In this document: piece by piece, positions 47,101 through 60,900 of the stretch | Layout: the number at the start of each line of letters is the position of its first letter | How positions within the stretch are numbered: the stretch's first letter is position 1 | DNA from: Diplosphaera chodatii | Taxonomy: Eukaryota; Chlorophyta; Trebouxiophyceae; Prasiolales; Stichococcaceae | Direction of reading: 5' to 3' | Assembly (NCBI GenBank): GCA_032358165.1 | Contig: JAALGY010000001.1 | Span: forward strand, 186,001-250,000 | Length of the DNA: 64,000 nucleotides | Notes under the pieces: generated by a model | Told to the model about the DNA's origin: nothing | What the model saw: the letters and a program-made list of their open reading frames with translations, nothing else | The model's database searches: none | Translations under genes and position numbers: made by a program

Positions 47101-50100
47101 ACGCGCCCTCGCAGGTCACCTGCGCATGATGTGCCGTGAGCTTCACGATAGTGTTTGCTCTGTGTTTGCTCTGTGATCAGACTACTGCCTGTGATTGGCA
47201 CGCAGTGAAAACAACCAATTTTTGAAATGACACTCATAAGCAGGTGCAGCCAGCACCGGAGACCTGAACCTGGCCTCACAAGGACACACTGGCTGACAGC
47301 ATCTGTTGTTTTGTTTCATTTGGTTCACGACTGTGCAGTTGACGGCGCGGCAAGCTCGCTGGAATGTGGCGGTGGAAGCTCACCGTGACGCTGCGGGGGA
47401 AGGGGGCCGCGGAGTGGTGCTGCGTGCTGGAGGCCGCCTGCTGGCCCCCGCCGCCGAAGCAGAAGGCGCTCCTGGCTTCCTGCTCCCACACCAGCTCCAC
47501 AGCGCACCGCTCGCCGTTCGTAAACTGCAGCCACGGGAGGGAGCTTCTGTGAAAGGTGACTGCAACAAGCAACGGATTCGGCAGCGCGCAAGAGCAGCCA
47601 AGCATGACCAGGGCATCCCTGATCCATCCACCCTTAGGTAGGGTTGCGGCCGGCGCACCTGCATGCAGCCGTTGGCGGTGGCGAAGGCCGAGTCCGTCGC
47701 TGGCAGACCAGCAGCCGCGGTGAAGTGCAGCGTGGTTGATATGCGCGAGCCGTCGCCCTCCAGCGCCGACTCCATGGACAGCGACTGCACGCGCCCACTG
47801 TCATCATACTGCATCGCCATTGCAATGTGCTGTCAGCATCAAGCGGATGTTGCACAGCCGTGCTGCTCAACAGCCTTTGGTGTTGAGCCGCTGGCTGCTT
47901 GGTCTACAGGACACCCTCATAGCCCTGCCGCGTGAGCCACCTGATGCAAAGCAGAAGCTCGGGAAACAGCCCGCATGCAACTGGTAAAGCCTGAAGCTCT
48001 AGGGAAGCGGGGGCGCACCACGACCATGCGGGAGGGGCCCTCGCCGGATTTGCGCAGCCTCAGGGTCGCCACATCCTGCGTCTCCACCCCGGTCCACACC
48101 TGCGCACACAGCTCGGACAGCGCTCAGACATCGGGAGCCCACTGCTGCCAGCAGACTGCCGCGGCGTCAAGGGGAGGCAGAGGCATGCGGGCCACTTCCA
48201 GTGCTGCCTTGGGGTGTCTCAGCAGAGTTGGCAGGGTGCAGGGGGGTTGCAGGGCAGCACCTCGCTGCAGATGGGGGAGTGGGAGCCCAGGGGGCTGTAC
48301 CGCCACCGGGTTGCGGTCTTGGCGGCGGCATCATACTGCCAGACCGGCATCCTGCACACAGTGCCAACTGCTTCATAAGGGTGCAAACCTGCAGCTGTAC
48401 CAAAGTCCAATCCTCCAACTTCTCAGCACAGCTCTGACTCGTTTCTTGCAGCCCAAACAGAAACGCTGCTCGTGCCAGTAAGAGCCAGCAATCAGTGGCA
48501 ATGGCAAAAACCTGGCGGCAGGTGACTGGCGCTTCAGGAAGCGGCGGCGCGCCGGGGCCGGCATCACGAAGGCCGTGCGCTGCATTGGATCGCCTCCAGC
48601 TGCAAACTTTGCGCCGGCATGCGTCTCCGCCACGACTGCAGGTCAAAGCAACAAGACAGGACAGGGTCAGCAGCAACTCCATCATTTGGCTGCCCGCAAG
48701 CAGATGCAGCTCGCCATGAGACCTCTCTGACACTGCCAAGAGAAGGGCTTCGCTTTGACGTACAGCACAACATGTGCCTCGCCACAGCTATGAAAGTCAC
48801 AAGCTCGCATGTCAGCATCAGCTGTGTCTAACCCAGCTTATCTTGAGGTTTCAGGGCCGCACCGATGGTCATGTCGGGGTGGAACAGGGCACCCATGAGC
48901 GAGGCGGTGAGCTGCGCCTCGGAGTCGGGCGCCAAACCCTCCTCCGCCAGCTGCGCGTTGAACTCCTCCTCGGAGTCCGCCCCGTAGGTGCTGCCGCTCA
49001 GGCTGGTGGCGCTGCTGTGCGCCGTCATCTGCAGACAACTGGTGCCGTCGACTTAGCACCCTGGCTGCTGCTTGCGCGATGAGTGCTCATGTAGTTGCAG
49101 GGCTGCGGGTGTCACAGACCGCAGGAACTGGGACATGTACAGGACGCGTTGTGGCACGAGGGTGCGTGCTGTTTGCAGCGTGAGGGGCGACAAGGGTGTG
49201 GCACGGCGGAACAGGCTGCACAAGCTGTTAAGCCCCACCTTGCCGGGGGAGGCCAGGGTGCGGAATTGGCTGGTGCTGATGCCCTGGCGGCCGAAGGCGA
49301 GGCACAGCTTCAGCACGGCGTCGGCGTCGTAGCTGGCGATGGCGGCTATCGGTTTCGATGCCGCAGCCAGCAGCCACGTGTACATGCCAGGCCACGCCCA
49401 GAGCATGCGACGGCACAGCGCCTGCGAAACCGCCTGCAAGCAGAGGATTATAAAAGGGTCGAACCTGTGGCTCTGTGCTGTTTGACATCCTGCAACTGAC
49501 AGCTGACCCCAAGTCACCAGGTGCAGGGCTTTACGTGGCCACTGTGAACAGGTGCTCTACCATGAGCCTAACAGCTGATACAGTGGCTGATGCTGTTCAC
49601 GTGGGTCACATCATTATCATTCCATCTGAGGGTCTTACCTGGGAGCAGACCGCCAGCAGCTGCAGCGCCTGGAACCCCGGCAGCAGCGCCCAGCGGGACA
49701 GGCCGCGCTTGCCCTGCAGCGCCGCCGCAGCCTGCGCAGCAACATGGAAGCCATGTTGGCAAGCAGGGGTCCACTGGGTTGGCTGCCCGACACTTGCCTT
49801 CTGTCATCGCCATGCAACGCCACTTGACGCGCTGCAGCAGGTTTGATGGGCAGGTGGGTAGGCGGAACGCACCTCAGGGAAGAATGAGATGTCCCCCATG
49901 GCCGCCAGGAACAGCAGCCGCAGGCCCTCCTCCAGGGCCACTGACAGACGCGCCGCCAGCGGCAGGCCGCGCTTCTGACCCGGCACTGCTAACTCCGCGG
50001 AAGTCCCGGCGACCAGGCCGCAGGGGGAGGAGCCCGCGCCGCCCGCGGGGGCTGCCAGGCAGGCCGCCCGCACCGCCAGGGCTGCGCTGGCCGCGAGCGT

Positions 50101-51913
50101 CGCGCGACGGAAGGCACGCTCTGACGCCTGCGCCGCCGCCGCCGCACCCGATGCAGCGTCGCCGGCGCTGGCGCACCCGCTGCTGGCGGCGGCTGCGGGG
50201 GCCACCGGCGCAGAAAAGAAGGTGCGCTGCTCGCCGAAGCTGACCACCTCCAGGGCGGTGGTCAGCGAAAAGGCCGCCGGCCTGGCGTCGGCCGCTGCCG
50301 CGGGCGCTGCCGCATCACCTGAGCTGGCGGCGGCGGCGGCGGCGGCTGAGCATGCGACGGCCATGAGCGTGCGCCGTGCCTCGGCCGTCAGCAGCTGCCA
50401 TGCAGAGTTGAGCAGCGCCGGCGTCAGGTCCGCCACCAGATCCTCTGCACCCTGTCCATGAAGTGAACACCAGAGCTTCGACCACAGCCAACAATGGGAG
50501 GTGCGACAGGAATTGAACAGAGTCTGGCTTGTGTGCATGAGGGTTGTCTACGAGCAGGAAGGCACATGTGTGCCAAGTGGTGGGCCCTGACCTCGGCAGC
50601 GTAGCCCAGTGCTACAGGGAGACCCGCCAGGTGGCGCACGGCGCCGTTGACGATGCTGAGCGGCGTGCGTCCCACCTGAGCACAGCACGAGTGCTGGTCA
50701 ATTTTAGCACACAGGAAAGCTCTGTATCAGCATCTTGTCATCATCACACCTGAATAGCACTCGAGTCAGTGACCCATTGGCGCATAGTCAGCATAATTAA
50801 TGCTGACTATGCGCCAGCTTGAGCCCCAGCAGCAGCAGCCAGCGCAGCCCAATACCACTGCATTGCCCAGCAAGCAAACTGCACAGGTGGTGGCACATGT
50901 GGCAGCTGTCCCCGCACCATGATGGGCAGCGCTGCGGGCGGCAGCGAGGCCAGCTCCTCGGCGACTCGGGCCGGCACCGCACCCTTGCTGGCCCCGCAGG
51001 CGAACTCCCACATGCAGGCGTTCAGGTGCGCCAGCGTCACGCCGCCGGTGGCCTGTGCGGAACCACAACAAGCAGGGTTCACCACAATGGCAAAGACGTC
51101 ATCATTGGGCCGCCTGCCGGGGCGCAACCGATGTTCAGGGGGAGGCGGAGGGCGCCTTGTCATGGCAGCAACCGCAGGGCTGGTTGGCTGCAGCACAGTC
51201 CCCAGGCATGGAGCAGTTCCACAGCGTTTGGAGCTCAGCGCCTCACCAGGCCGGCCCTGCGCTGCCGGTGGATGAGGGACTCTAGGACGACCGCCTCCGC
51301 CACACGCGCCGCGACCTGGTCGGCGTTGCACCTGGTGCCGCCGGCGAGGCCCGGCAGCCGCTCCGGGGGGGCCGACACGCCCACGAACACGTCCAGCTTC
51401 CCCTCCGACGGCACGCCCAGCGCATAAAACTGCACAGCACGCACTTCGAAAAGGTTATCTGTCAGCGCAGCCACAGCAAAGCAGCTCACGACCACCAGGC
51501 ATGAGGTGCGTTGCTGGGAGCATGCAGCAAGGTGCCCAGGAGCATGACTGACGAACGGGAGCATCCGCAGGGAGCGTATTCTGGGCGGGCACCTGGGGGG
51601 CGCCGCCGGTGCCGTTGAGGGCGTCCAGGGGGACCAGGTGCGCTCTGGTAGTCCCGGCCGTCCAGCCCGCCTCCACCGCCGGCAGCAGGGGGCGGAACTC
51701 GGGGTACGCGAGTGCCAGCCGGCCCAGCCGCGCGCCCGGGGAGTTGGGCGCGGCGTACGCCGCTGCCACATCCCCCTGCCATGCCGCCAGCGCCTGGTGG
51801 TGGTACACGTGGCACATGTCGGCTGGATGCCACGCGCTTCTGACAGCATTCTTGTCTCTCTGCCTTGTGGGGGCTCTGCCTGCTGGCGCTTCCGGTACAA
51901 GCAGGCAGCCTTG

Positions 51914-51948
<35 letters not shown>

Positions 51949-54900
51949 GCTAACATGCACTAAACGACCCTGCTTGGTCCCAGGAGAAAGGAGCGTCGCG
52001 CTGCATCTGAGAAGTTGTGTGTTCTGGAGCTCCGACAAGCCTGCGAGACTGCGTAGCCAAGGCCGCGGTCGGGCGCGACGCGGCAGGGCGCTGTGGTGCT
52101 GTGGCGCAGCCGCCACTCCGCTGCTTCCAGCTGCCCGGGCTCCACGGCAGTGCACGACAGCGCGTGCTGCCCGCTCGTGTGGCTGCGCGCCATCTTGACC
52201 ATTGTCCGCAGCCTGTGCCACATGGCAACAACCAGCCGTCGACTCCTTCTCCCTTTTCGCTGAAAGGTTGTCTATGTCAGGATGACGTAGGAGCATGCAA
52301 TCTGCGCATGGCTACGATATCCTGCTTGGGTTGCACATGGCAAGGAATGAAAGCAGCAGGCGCTGAAGAGGGCTGCCCAGTCTTCTGGCAGGTACATCTG
52401 TGCCTTGCACTTGCTGTCATGGCAGACCACCTTACGAAGGCTGTCACAAATCTCACTGATTGGCGGAGCGCTCGACGAGGTTGCCCTGGGCAAGGCGGTG
52501 CAGCAGGTTGGCCAGCGCCAGGTACGCCAGCCCCGTAGCGGCCACCGCCACCGGCGGCACATACTGGAAGTTGGAGACGGCCTTCGCCAGCGGCAGTGCC
52601 ACCGCCTGGGAGACCAAACCACACATCAGCATGGTTCTGATTTGACAGGCAATGGTTTCACTGACTGCATGATGCCTGTGGGCGATGGCTGACTTTGCTG
52701 CATGTGTCTGGCAATGCCTGCACTGGACGTACAGCCCTCTTCGTCCATACATGTTGGCCGCTCACCAGCATGACGAGCAGCGCGCCCAGCATCGCGGTGA
52801 CGTCCTGCCGCGGCGGCGGCAGCACCGGCCGCATCGTGTACTGCCACCGCACCTGATGAAACAGCAGATCAGAGGTCGGATGCCGCTGTCAGCATGCTTG
52901 AGCAGCTGCTGCGGACGCACCAGTGAGGTTATCCCGGCATCCAGGCTGCAGTGTGTTGTGCAAGCAGCCGGCGTGTGCAGGCGCACCAGGATCATGCAGC
53001 TGAAGCCGAAGACCATGATGCAGTAGCCCACCATCTGCGCGGTCAGGCCGCTGACCACCTGCAGGGGGGGACTACAGAGTCGTGAAACCTGGGACCTTGA
53101 TGCAGCATGTGCCTGAGCACCAGCAGCTGACAGGCAGACTCGCAGTCGGCTGTCCCACCAGCCTCTGGCTGCAGGCTGAGTGCAAAAGCACAGACAACAG
53201 CTGCTACCGTCACACTGCGGTACCTACACAAAACAATGCGAACAACGTGCACCTGCAGGTAGTCGCTGAAGTTCTTCACTTGCGGGTCGCCCCGCGTGGT
53301 CTCCAGCAGCACCAGCAGCAGCAGCCCCGATGCGGCCATGCCCGCGCCCCAGTGCACCAGCTGCGCCAGCGTGCGGACCCGGAACCCCGTGAACCGCCGC
53401 ATCAGCCCCCTGTGGCCCTTGCCGCCGCCCGCGGCACCCTTCCGCAGCGCACGGGCGGCCTGCAGGATGTAACTCACGTTCTGAGCTCACATCACCTATC
53501 TACACATCTGCACCAACTGTTCATGGTGTTGCAGCCAGGCATGCGAACGAGGCGGTGCTGATGATGGCATGCTCAGCAGTCGGCAGGCACTTGGTGACCG
53601 GCACGAGAATGCAGTTCACTCCGTGAGTTTGGAGCCTGACACAGGCATCGGCAGCTAGATGACAGGCGCACCTCGTAGCGGGCCCGCAGGATCATGCACC
53701 ACTCCAGGTAGGAGCCCGCCAGCAGCACATACGCCGTCGCCAGCAGCATCGCGCCGTTGTTGGCGCCCAGCCACGCGTTGCCGACCGCCCACTCGCTGCA
53801 GATGCAGAGGATGGCGCGTCAGCTAAGTGAGGCAGCCAGAATGAGTCTGCCCGGCCTTACTGTGTATGCGCTTGCAATGCATTTATTCAAACAGCTGCAA
53901 CAGCAGCATCACCCCACACTATAGATAGTGATGCGCCTCTTACTAAGGCGACCACGGCCCCACCTGAGCCAAAAGGGCACGGTGATGAGCAGGTGGTTGA
54001 GGCCCCCCTGCGGTAGCGACCATGCGTAGTCGGCGTACAGCAGCGGCAGCCGCAGCCGCCGCATCGTGCGCAGCTTCTGCTTCAGCGCGGCCGCCGCGCC
54101 GGCGGCAACCGTCAGCCGCTGCTTCGGCTCACACTTGGCCGGCACCAGCGTCTGGTTGTGCAGCGCGTTGTGCAGCGCAAACAGCAGCTGCACCGCCGCC
54201 TCGCTGCAGATCGGGGAAATCACAATGTCAGCAGCATGGCTGCAGTCAGCAGTCTGCGCCGTGCCAAGAGCAAGTGTTCCTGACATGGTACCCGACTGAT
54301 CACTGCAAGCTTGCACTCAATTGTCTGCGCAATGCTGCAGAAGCACACCTGACTTGCTCGATGTCGGATGTCTTGGTCACTGCCACAGCCTCCGCAAACA
54401 GCCGCACGTGCGACCGCATGTGGAACCACAGCAGCACCGCCGCCAGGAGCAAAAACAGAGCGAGGCCGACCAGATTCGACAGCACGGAATCGATGTCTGG
54501 GAAGCTGTAGGATGCGCGGTTGAATGCCACCTGCGAGGAATCGAAAGTGGTACATAGGGTAACAGACCCATGTGCGTCAAAAACGTCACGAGAGCAAACT
54601 GCAGGCTTGCAGGGGGTAGCAGAAGGACTTCCCACTGGTTACCTGTGCCACAAAGACTGCGAGCACGGTGCGGCCGCCGCGGCTGCCCCATGCATCGTTG
54701 CTGACCACGGTGGTGTAGATGAACAGCAGCTGCACACGATGCCATAGCAGCGTTAGCTAAACTTCACTGTGACAGTCACAAAGTATGCCGGCTCTGCAAT
54801 GGCCAGGCCAGCATGGCGCCATCAGGCATGGCGCAGGTGGGGATCCCGCAAATGGTCTCTCCCAACTTCAAATCATCGATCTCACCAGCGTCAGGTACAT

Positions 54901-57900
54901 GCACAGCAGCCAGAACACGGCGCTGGAGAACCAGGCGAGCGCCCAAGAATCATAGCGCAACAGCACGTACAGGCCCGGGAAGGGCGCCGTTGCGGTGTAG
55001 AATATCAACGATGCCACCAGGCCCTGTAGCACAATAATGGGTTTGCGGGTATGCCATGCACGCGGCGCTGAGTATATATACGTATCGACGTGTGTGACAA
55101 GCAGCCTGCACGGCTGTCTCAGGACTATTAAGCTGGCTCTGCGAGACGCACAGTAACATGAGTTACAGAAGGAGTGCAGCTTTGTCTCACCTGGCAGAGC
55201 AGCACATTGCGCGCGGGGCCCGCAAAGCGGTGCTGCTGGTAGCACAGCATCATGAGCAACAAATTGAAGAATGCGCCCACCGCCAGGTAGGCACAAAAGA
55301 ATCCCCAAAACATCCACCTGCGGGCACAGCACGGCGTCTCGTTTAAACGGCTACATCCCGTTCAAAGGAAGGGGCGTGGGGTCTCAAGCAAAACCATAGC
55401 AGGTGCAGAAATTACTGCGGACGTTTTGTACTTTCGTGATCTTGTGCACTTGGCAGGAGCGCACTTGGCGTGGTCGCGGTCAAGGCGGCCATTATCGAAT
55501 AGGCCAGAGTGGAGGCTGGTGCTGGACGCCCAGTACATGATGTAGGGCAGCAGCCAGAACAGGCCGTTGCCAACCGCGACGGTGAACCCGGCATGCGGGT
55601 CCTCAGCATCTGCCGCGGGGGAGGCGTCTGGCGGCGCCTGCTGCAGCGTGGCTGCCGGCTGCTTTGCTGTTGACTGGCCGTCCGCTGCAGGAAGGATAGT
55701 AGACACAGTTCGAGCCACCGTCCCATACAGAACTGGACTGGCAGTGTAGATCTGTGGGGCCTAGCACCATCCGACGATGCCAGCTGCAGCAGTGAACAGC
55801 ATGCACTCATCAGCAGTGCGTTGCCATGTGCCAGGCAGCGGAGAGATGGTCCGCACCCTGGCGTGCACGCAGCTGCTGCTGCAGCCGCGCCCGCAGCAGC
55901 CGCCCCAGCTGGAACTTGTTGACGCCGAAGTAGGGCTCCACCTCGTTGGAGATGCCCTGCAGTCCCAGACACTCACTGGCTGCAGCTGGCTGACATGACC
56001 TGAGACACCGCTGCGTTACGAAATGCATTTGCCACCCGAAATATCAAACCGCTGCTCCCGCTCACCAGCTGCTCCAGGTAGACGACCATGATGTCGGGGT
56101 CCTGCAGGAAGGAGTCCTCGCTGTGGTTCGCGTTCTCCACGATCGCGTTGAGCAGCCCCGGGATCGCCGTCTCCAGGCACACCCGCTGCACCTGTTGACG
56201 GCAGAGACGTCAGTGTGCCAGCAGCAGCAGGAGGCCAAGCATGGACACGAAATGGTCACATGCAACCACGCTGGGCACGCATGCCCCGCGACTGCTTCTG
56301 GTCATGGCCACAAGCAAGCTGCAAAACTAGCTTCGGCATTGTCACTGTTGACACATTGAACCACCTGGCGCAGGACGGACACGGTGCCAGTGTTGACGGC
56401 CCGCTCGCGCGCCATCCAGAAGGTGACCGCCCCCAGCAGCTCCTCCCAGTACTGCTTTGCCGACAGCTCCTGACATGGATGCACACACGACAACCTCAGG
56501 GCACGCTCTGCTGTTTGTCAGACGGACGACCTCACGCACGTGTGCGTCCCCAGTGCAACATTCAATCGTGTTGGTGACATGAACCTCCATCACCATCAGC
56601 ACAAGCCAGGCGCTACCTGCGGATCAGCAGGCGGCTGGTAGCCGGGCAGCTGCTCCGCCTGGTGCTGCAGGGTGCACTGCCTGGCCAGCTCCACCCACGC
56701 CGCATGCGTCGCCTGCAGACATGAGCAGGTGTGGTCTGGCCCCCACACTTTGCAACGGCATCAGGCTGGGTAGCGTGCAGCACCTTGCAAGCTGCACAGG
56801 CGAGGGCAAGGTGGGCTGGCAGGCCTGAGATGGGCTGGCGGCTGATGCTAGGGGGTCCCACGACCAGTGCGACTGCTCTGCACGTCACCCATACATCCGG
56901 AAACCCGTCTGCCAGCCTTGAATGCAGGAAGGACCTGCATCCAGGCGTGGTCGGGCGCCAGCTGCAGCGCAGCTGCGTCCACCGCCGCTGTGATCGCTTC
57001 CAGCTGCCGCGCCGCCAGCGCCGCAAGCCGCTTGGCCTGCAGCCCGCGGTGATGCGCGGGCTGCTGCTGCGGCTGCTGCTGCTGCACCGCTGCTGCTGGC
57101 TGCGGGGCCTCGACCAAACCAGCGCCGCCGGCTGCCAGGGCCTGTGTGCATGGGAAGACTCTCATTCTCAGCTCCATGTCCAGACCTTCGCCGCGTAACA
57201 GGTTGGTCTTGTTCTGCAGCAACTGTATTGAGTACATTCAGTACATGAGCATCATATAACACGCCTCTGCTTCCGGGGCACATCGTGAAGGGCAACTGGA
57301 CAGCCTGCTCGAGCTCCCTGCCGTGGACGGCTGTCTGGGAAACCCTGCTGTTATGTGCTGGAAAACCCTGCAAACATGTGTGTGTCAGGGGGCACTCGAT
57401 GCCACCAGCCAATCAGAGAGTGCCGTCAGGCGGCACTGCCGCACCTGCAGCAGGTCGGCGGCGGTGACGCACTCGAGCTCCTCGCGCACGCGGCTGGACA
57501 CCAGCGTCACACCGTCATCGTCGCTGCGGGCGCCGTCGGCGGCGCCGCGGCTGCACAGGCCATCTGTGCGGCAGCAGCCGATGACCGCCTCTGCCAGACA
57601 CGCCACCTCATGCGTCTGCCCCTGCAGCGGTGGCACAGCCTCACATCGGTGGGAATGCATATGGGAGGCGCAGCCCGGGGTCTCAGGCCCAAGCTTGTGG
57701 TCACCCAAAATGTGGAGGTTGAGGTCTCACTGCTGTGAGATCGGTGGCGTGTGTTGCTGGAAGCCCTGTGCCTCGCCTACCTGGAGCAGCAGCAGCGTGT
57801 GGACGAGCGTCTCCAGCACATCGGGGCACAGGCTGTCGATGTACACGTGCACTGCTGGGTCCTCTGCCGTTGGCGCCGCCGCGACTGCCCAGAAGCGCAC

Positions 57901-60900
57901 CGGCGCGCATGCTGCAAAGGTTTTGGACAAGCGGGTGTCAGGCACAGAACACATGCAATGGCAGAGCAGGACACTCAAAAGGTTGGCATGCCCACCGGTG
58001 TTCAGCATGGTACGCTGGGCAGGCGTCTGCCAGAGGCCAGGATGCTGGACTGTTTCACGGGAAGCTTGCCACGGCATCACCGTGAGCACCTGCGGGCTCG
58101 GCGGTCATGGCGATGCGGGGGCACAGGTGCACCGCGATGCGTCCCGCGGGCAGCTCCCCCACCAGCTGCTGCAGCACCGCCTGCAGCGGCGCGGCCAGCG
58201 GCGACAGCGCCGGCCCCGGCAGCCGCATCTCCTTCAGCACCAGCTGCACGCACGCCTGCGCACCGCAGAAGGGCGCCATGTCAGGCGCATTGTGGCCCAA
58301 ACGCCACTGGACTGCTGCACACTGCTGAGGTTGGCCCTTTGCCCCGTGTGCGGTGTTGCGTGCGTGGCACACGGCATGGCAAAGGTCGCCCTGCCACCGC
58401 ACCCACAAAGTGCTGCGTGGCCACCCACCGTGAGGCTCTTGACGGACGCCGCGTCTGCCGACAGGCCCACCACGCCGGTCGCCCGCAGCGTGTGGCCCTC
58501 TGGTAGCCCGGACCACAGGCCGGTGGCCAGGCCCCCCTGCAGCACGTGCAGCACGCGGGCGGCGGCGGTGCTGTCGTCGGCGGACCTGGCGCCCAGGGGC
58601 GCGACCATGCAGGGCATGAAGGCGGCGCCCTCGGGGCCCGCCACCCCCCGCCGCTGCAGCAGCGCGCCCAGCGCCGCCTGTCGCTGCTTGGCGCTGAACT
58701 GGCCGCTGTTGCCGCTGCTGCTGCTGCCTGCTGCTGGCGTGCTGTCGCTGACGGCAGCAGCAGACTCGTCATGCGAGTGCGGGAAGCTGCTGAGGAGCTG
58801 CGCGATGCCCGGCAGGCGGCCCGGCGCCGGCTTGCTGAGCTGGCCCACCGCCACCACCTCGGCAGCGTACTCAGCCCACGACCTGCAGCAGGATGGGCTC
58901 GTTGCTGTTCTCAGCTCTGGACGGTGTGCGCATGACGCTGGCTGGCCGCTTGAAAGCCTGAAAGACGGCAGTACTGGGAGACCCTCTGGCGATCCACCGC
59001 AGACGGGCCTGAAACATACAGCGCCGCCTCTGGACGGTGTGCACATGACGGTGGCTGCTGCTCGAGCTCTGAACGGCGGCGGTATTGGCCGACCTACAGC
59101 GGATCACTGACCTGTCGGCGGGGCCGCTGCGCCAGGGCAGGCGGTGGTACCCGGTCACCTTCTCCCCTTCGGGCTGCGGCTCCTCGCCAGTGTGCATGAC
59201 GCCCAGCATCCAGTTGTTCGCCAGCCGCGCGACTGCACGCGCAGGAAAGCCACAGAGTAAGCTGTGAATGATTGCCAGATAGCGCTGGGACCACGGCGGC
59301 ACTGCAAAAGGCCTCGCACCGCAGCCTTGGCGGGCGCTGTACAAGGCGATGGTGAAGCAGGGGATGGCCTCACCTGAGAGAGCGTCGCTCAGGTTCATTT
59401 TGGCGAGCTCCCCTGGCGGGCACTGCACTGTCTCCGCTGCCGCTGCCTGCTGGCTGTCTGCACCATCCGGGGCTTTGGCCGCCGGCTTTACATCTGCCTT
59501 CGTCTCCGCCTTCCGGGCGCCTGTGATCGCCGCCGAGTCTGCCGAATGCTCGGCTGACAGCGGCAGCAGGGCCTGCGAGGCGGCGCCGCCGGCGCGCGTG
59601 AGCCGCCAGCCGCAGCACAGGCTGCGCAGCGCGCCGCGGACGACGCCATTTTTTCGCCGCAGCTGCGCCGCCGGCATGCCGAGGCCCACGAACAGCTGGC
59701 AGTACAGCAGCTCCAGCAGCCACACCAGCCAGGTGCCGTAGGTGTACACCAGGAACTGGTCCGTCCATGACCTGTCGTTGGTTCACACACATGCCAGCTG
59801 GATGCGTGACTGTGAACCCTGGCAAAGTCCTGACACCGGCACGGCGCAGCAGCACCATCATCAGCGCAGCCCACACACCGCATGGTGCATAGCTCGCAGG
59901 TGTGAACGTGCACACGGCTGTGGTTATGAGGCGGAACCTATGCAGGTCTGCTGACCTCAGGGCGATGAGCAGGAGGCCCGTGAGGACGTATATCGCTGCG
60001 ACGGCGCCGACATAGCGGCTGCGCAGCCGCAGGCCCCCGACCAGCCACAGCGCCGCCAGCGCTGCCGGCAGCCCCACGCCCAGCGCCGCAAAGTACGCTG
60101 GGTTGTGCTGCCATCCTGCAGTCCATGCAGCAGCAGCAGCTCAGCAGATGCGGCGCCGACGAGGCCCATGGCAGCGCCACCATGGCATCGTGAGCATGCC
60201 TGGAGCAGCTGTGCACCGCGCGTGGAGCTGGCCAAGTGGTGAACGTTACGAGCAGCTGGAAATGGCAGATTGGTTGCTGCTACGAAGCCTATTTCGGGCT
60301 TTCTGCACAAGGCTACAGGGCGTCAGAAGCTGGCATGTCAGCCAGCAGGGGGTTGCGTGCCTGCTGGTGGAAGGTGTTGCGGCAGCAACTACATTCATAG
60401 CTGTAGGCTCTACCTTCAAGGAACAGCCGGCGGGAGTCAAAGCCGGCGGCTTTCAGGCCGAGCTCCAGGCCGAGGTGGCAGCCCACGCCCAGGCACAGGG
60501 AGGCAATCCAGCACAGGGCCAGCCACCGACGACGCGGCGCTGGCTGCTTGCTGTCTGTGCTGCATGTAGCATTCGCAACGCCGGCCAGCGCGATGCCCAA
60601 CAGCCCACATCTGCGAGCAACAGCACGCGTGGCACCATAATCGAGCAAGCCGAAAATTCATGAGGGGCTGACGGCAGGGCAGAGCTGTCTCTCGCTGCAA
60701 CTGCGTGCTGCAGTGCATTGGCCACTGGCAGAGCTAAAGGAGCTCGCACGTGAGCGCCGCGATGGTTGAGCTGCTCCACAGCGTCGGCTGGTTCAGCCAC
60801 ACCGACGGCAGCTGTGTCAGTAGTAGGGCCTGCAGCAGCCGCAGGTGCGAGTGGGCCTGCCTGCCGCGGAATACGCAGCGTGCCAGCAACGCCTCCAGAA

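Noticed and set aside
51876..51956. Poly-Leu frame on the minus strand resembling a signal peptide
   Set aside because: It is the translation of a (CAG)n microsatellite located in an intron of the giant glycosyltransferase.
57323..59110. Very long open frame on the plus strand (about 595 codons)
   Set aside because: It lies antisense to several well-phased exons of the giant glycosyltransferase, has no recognisable motif and shows the Ser/Ala/Arg composition expected from the reverse of GC-rich coding DNA.
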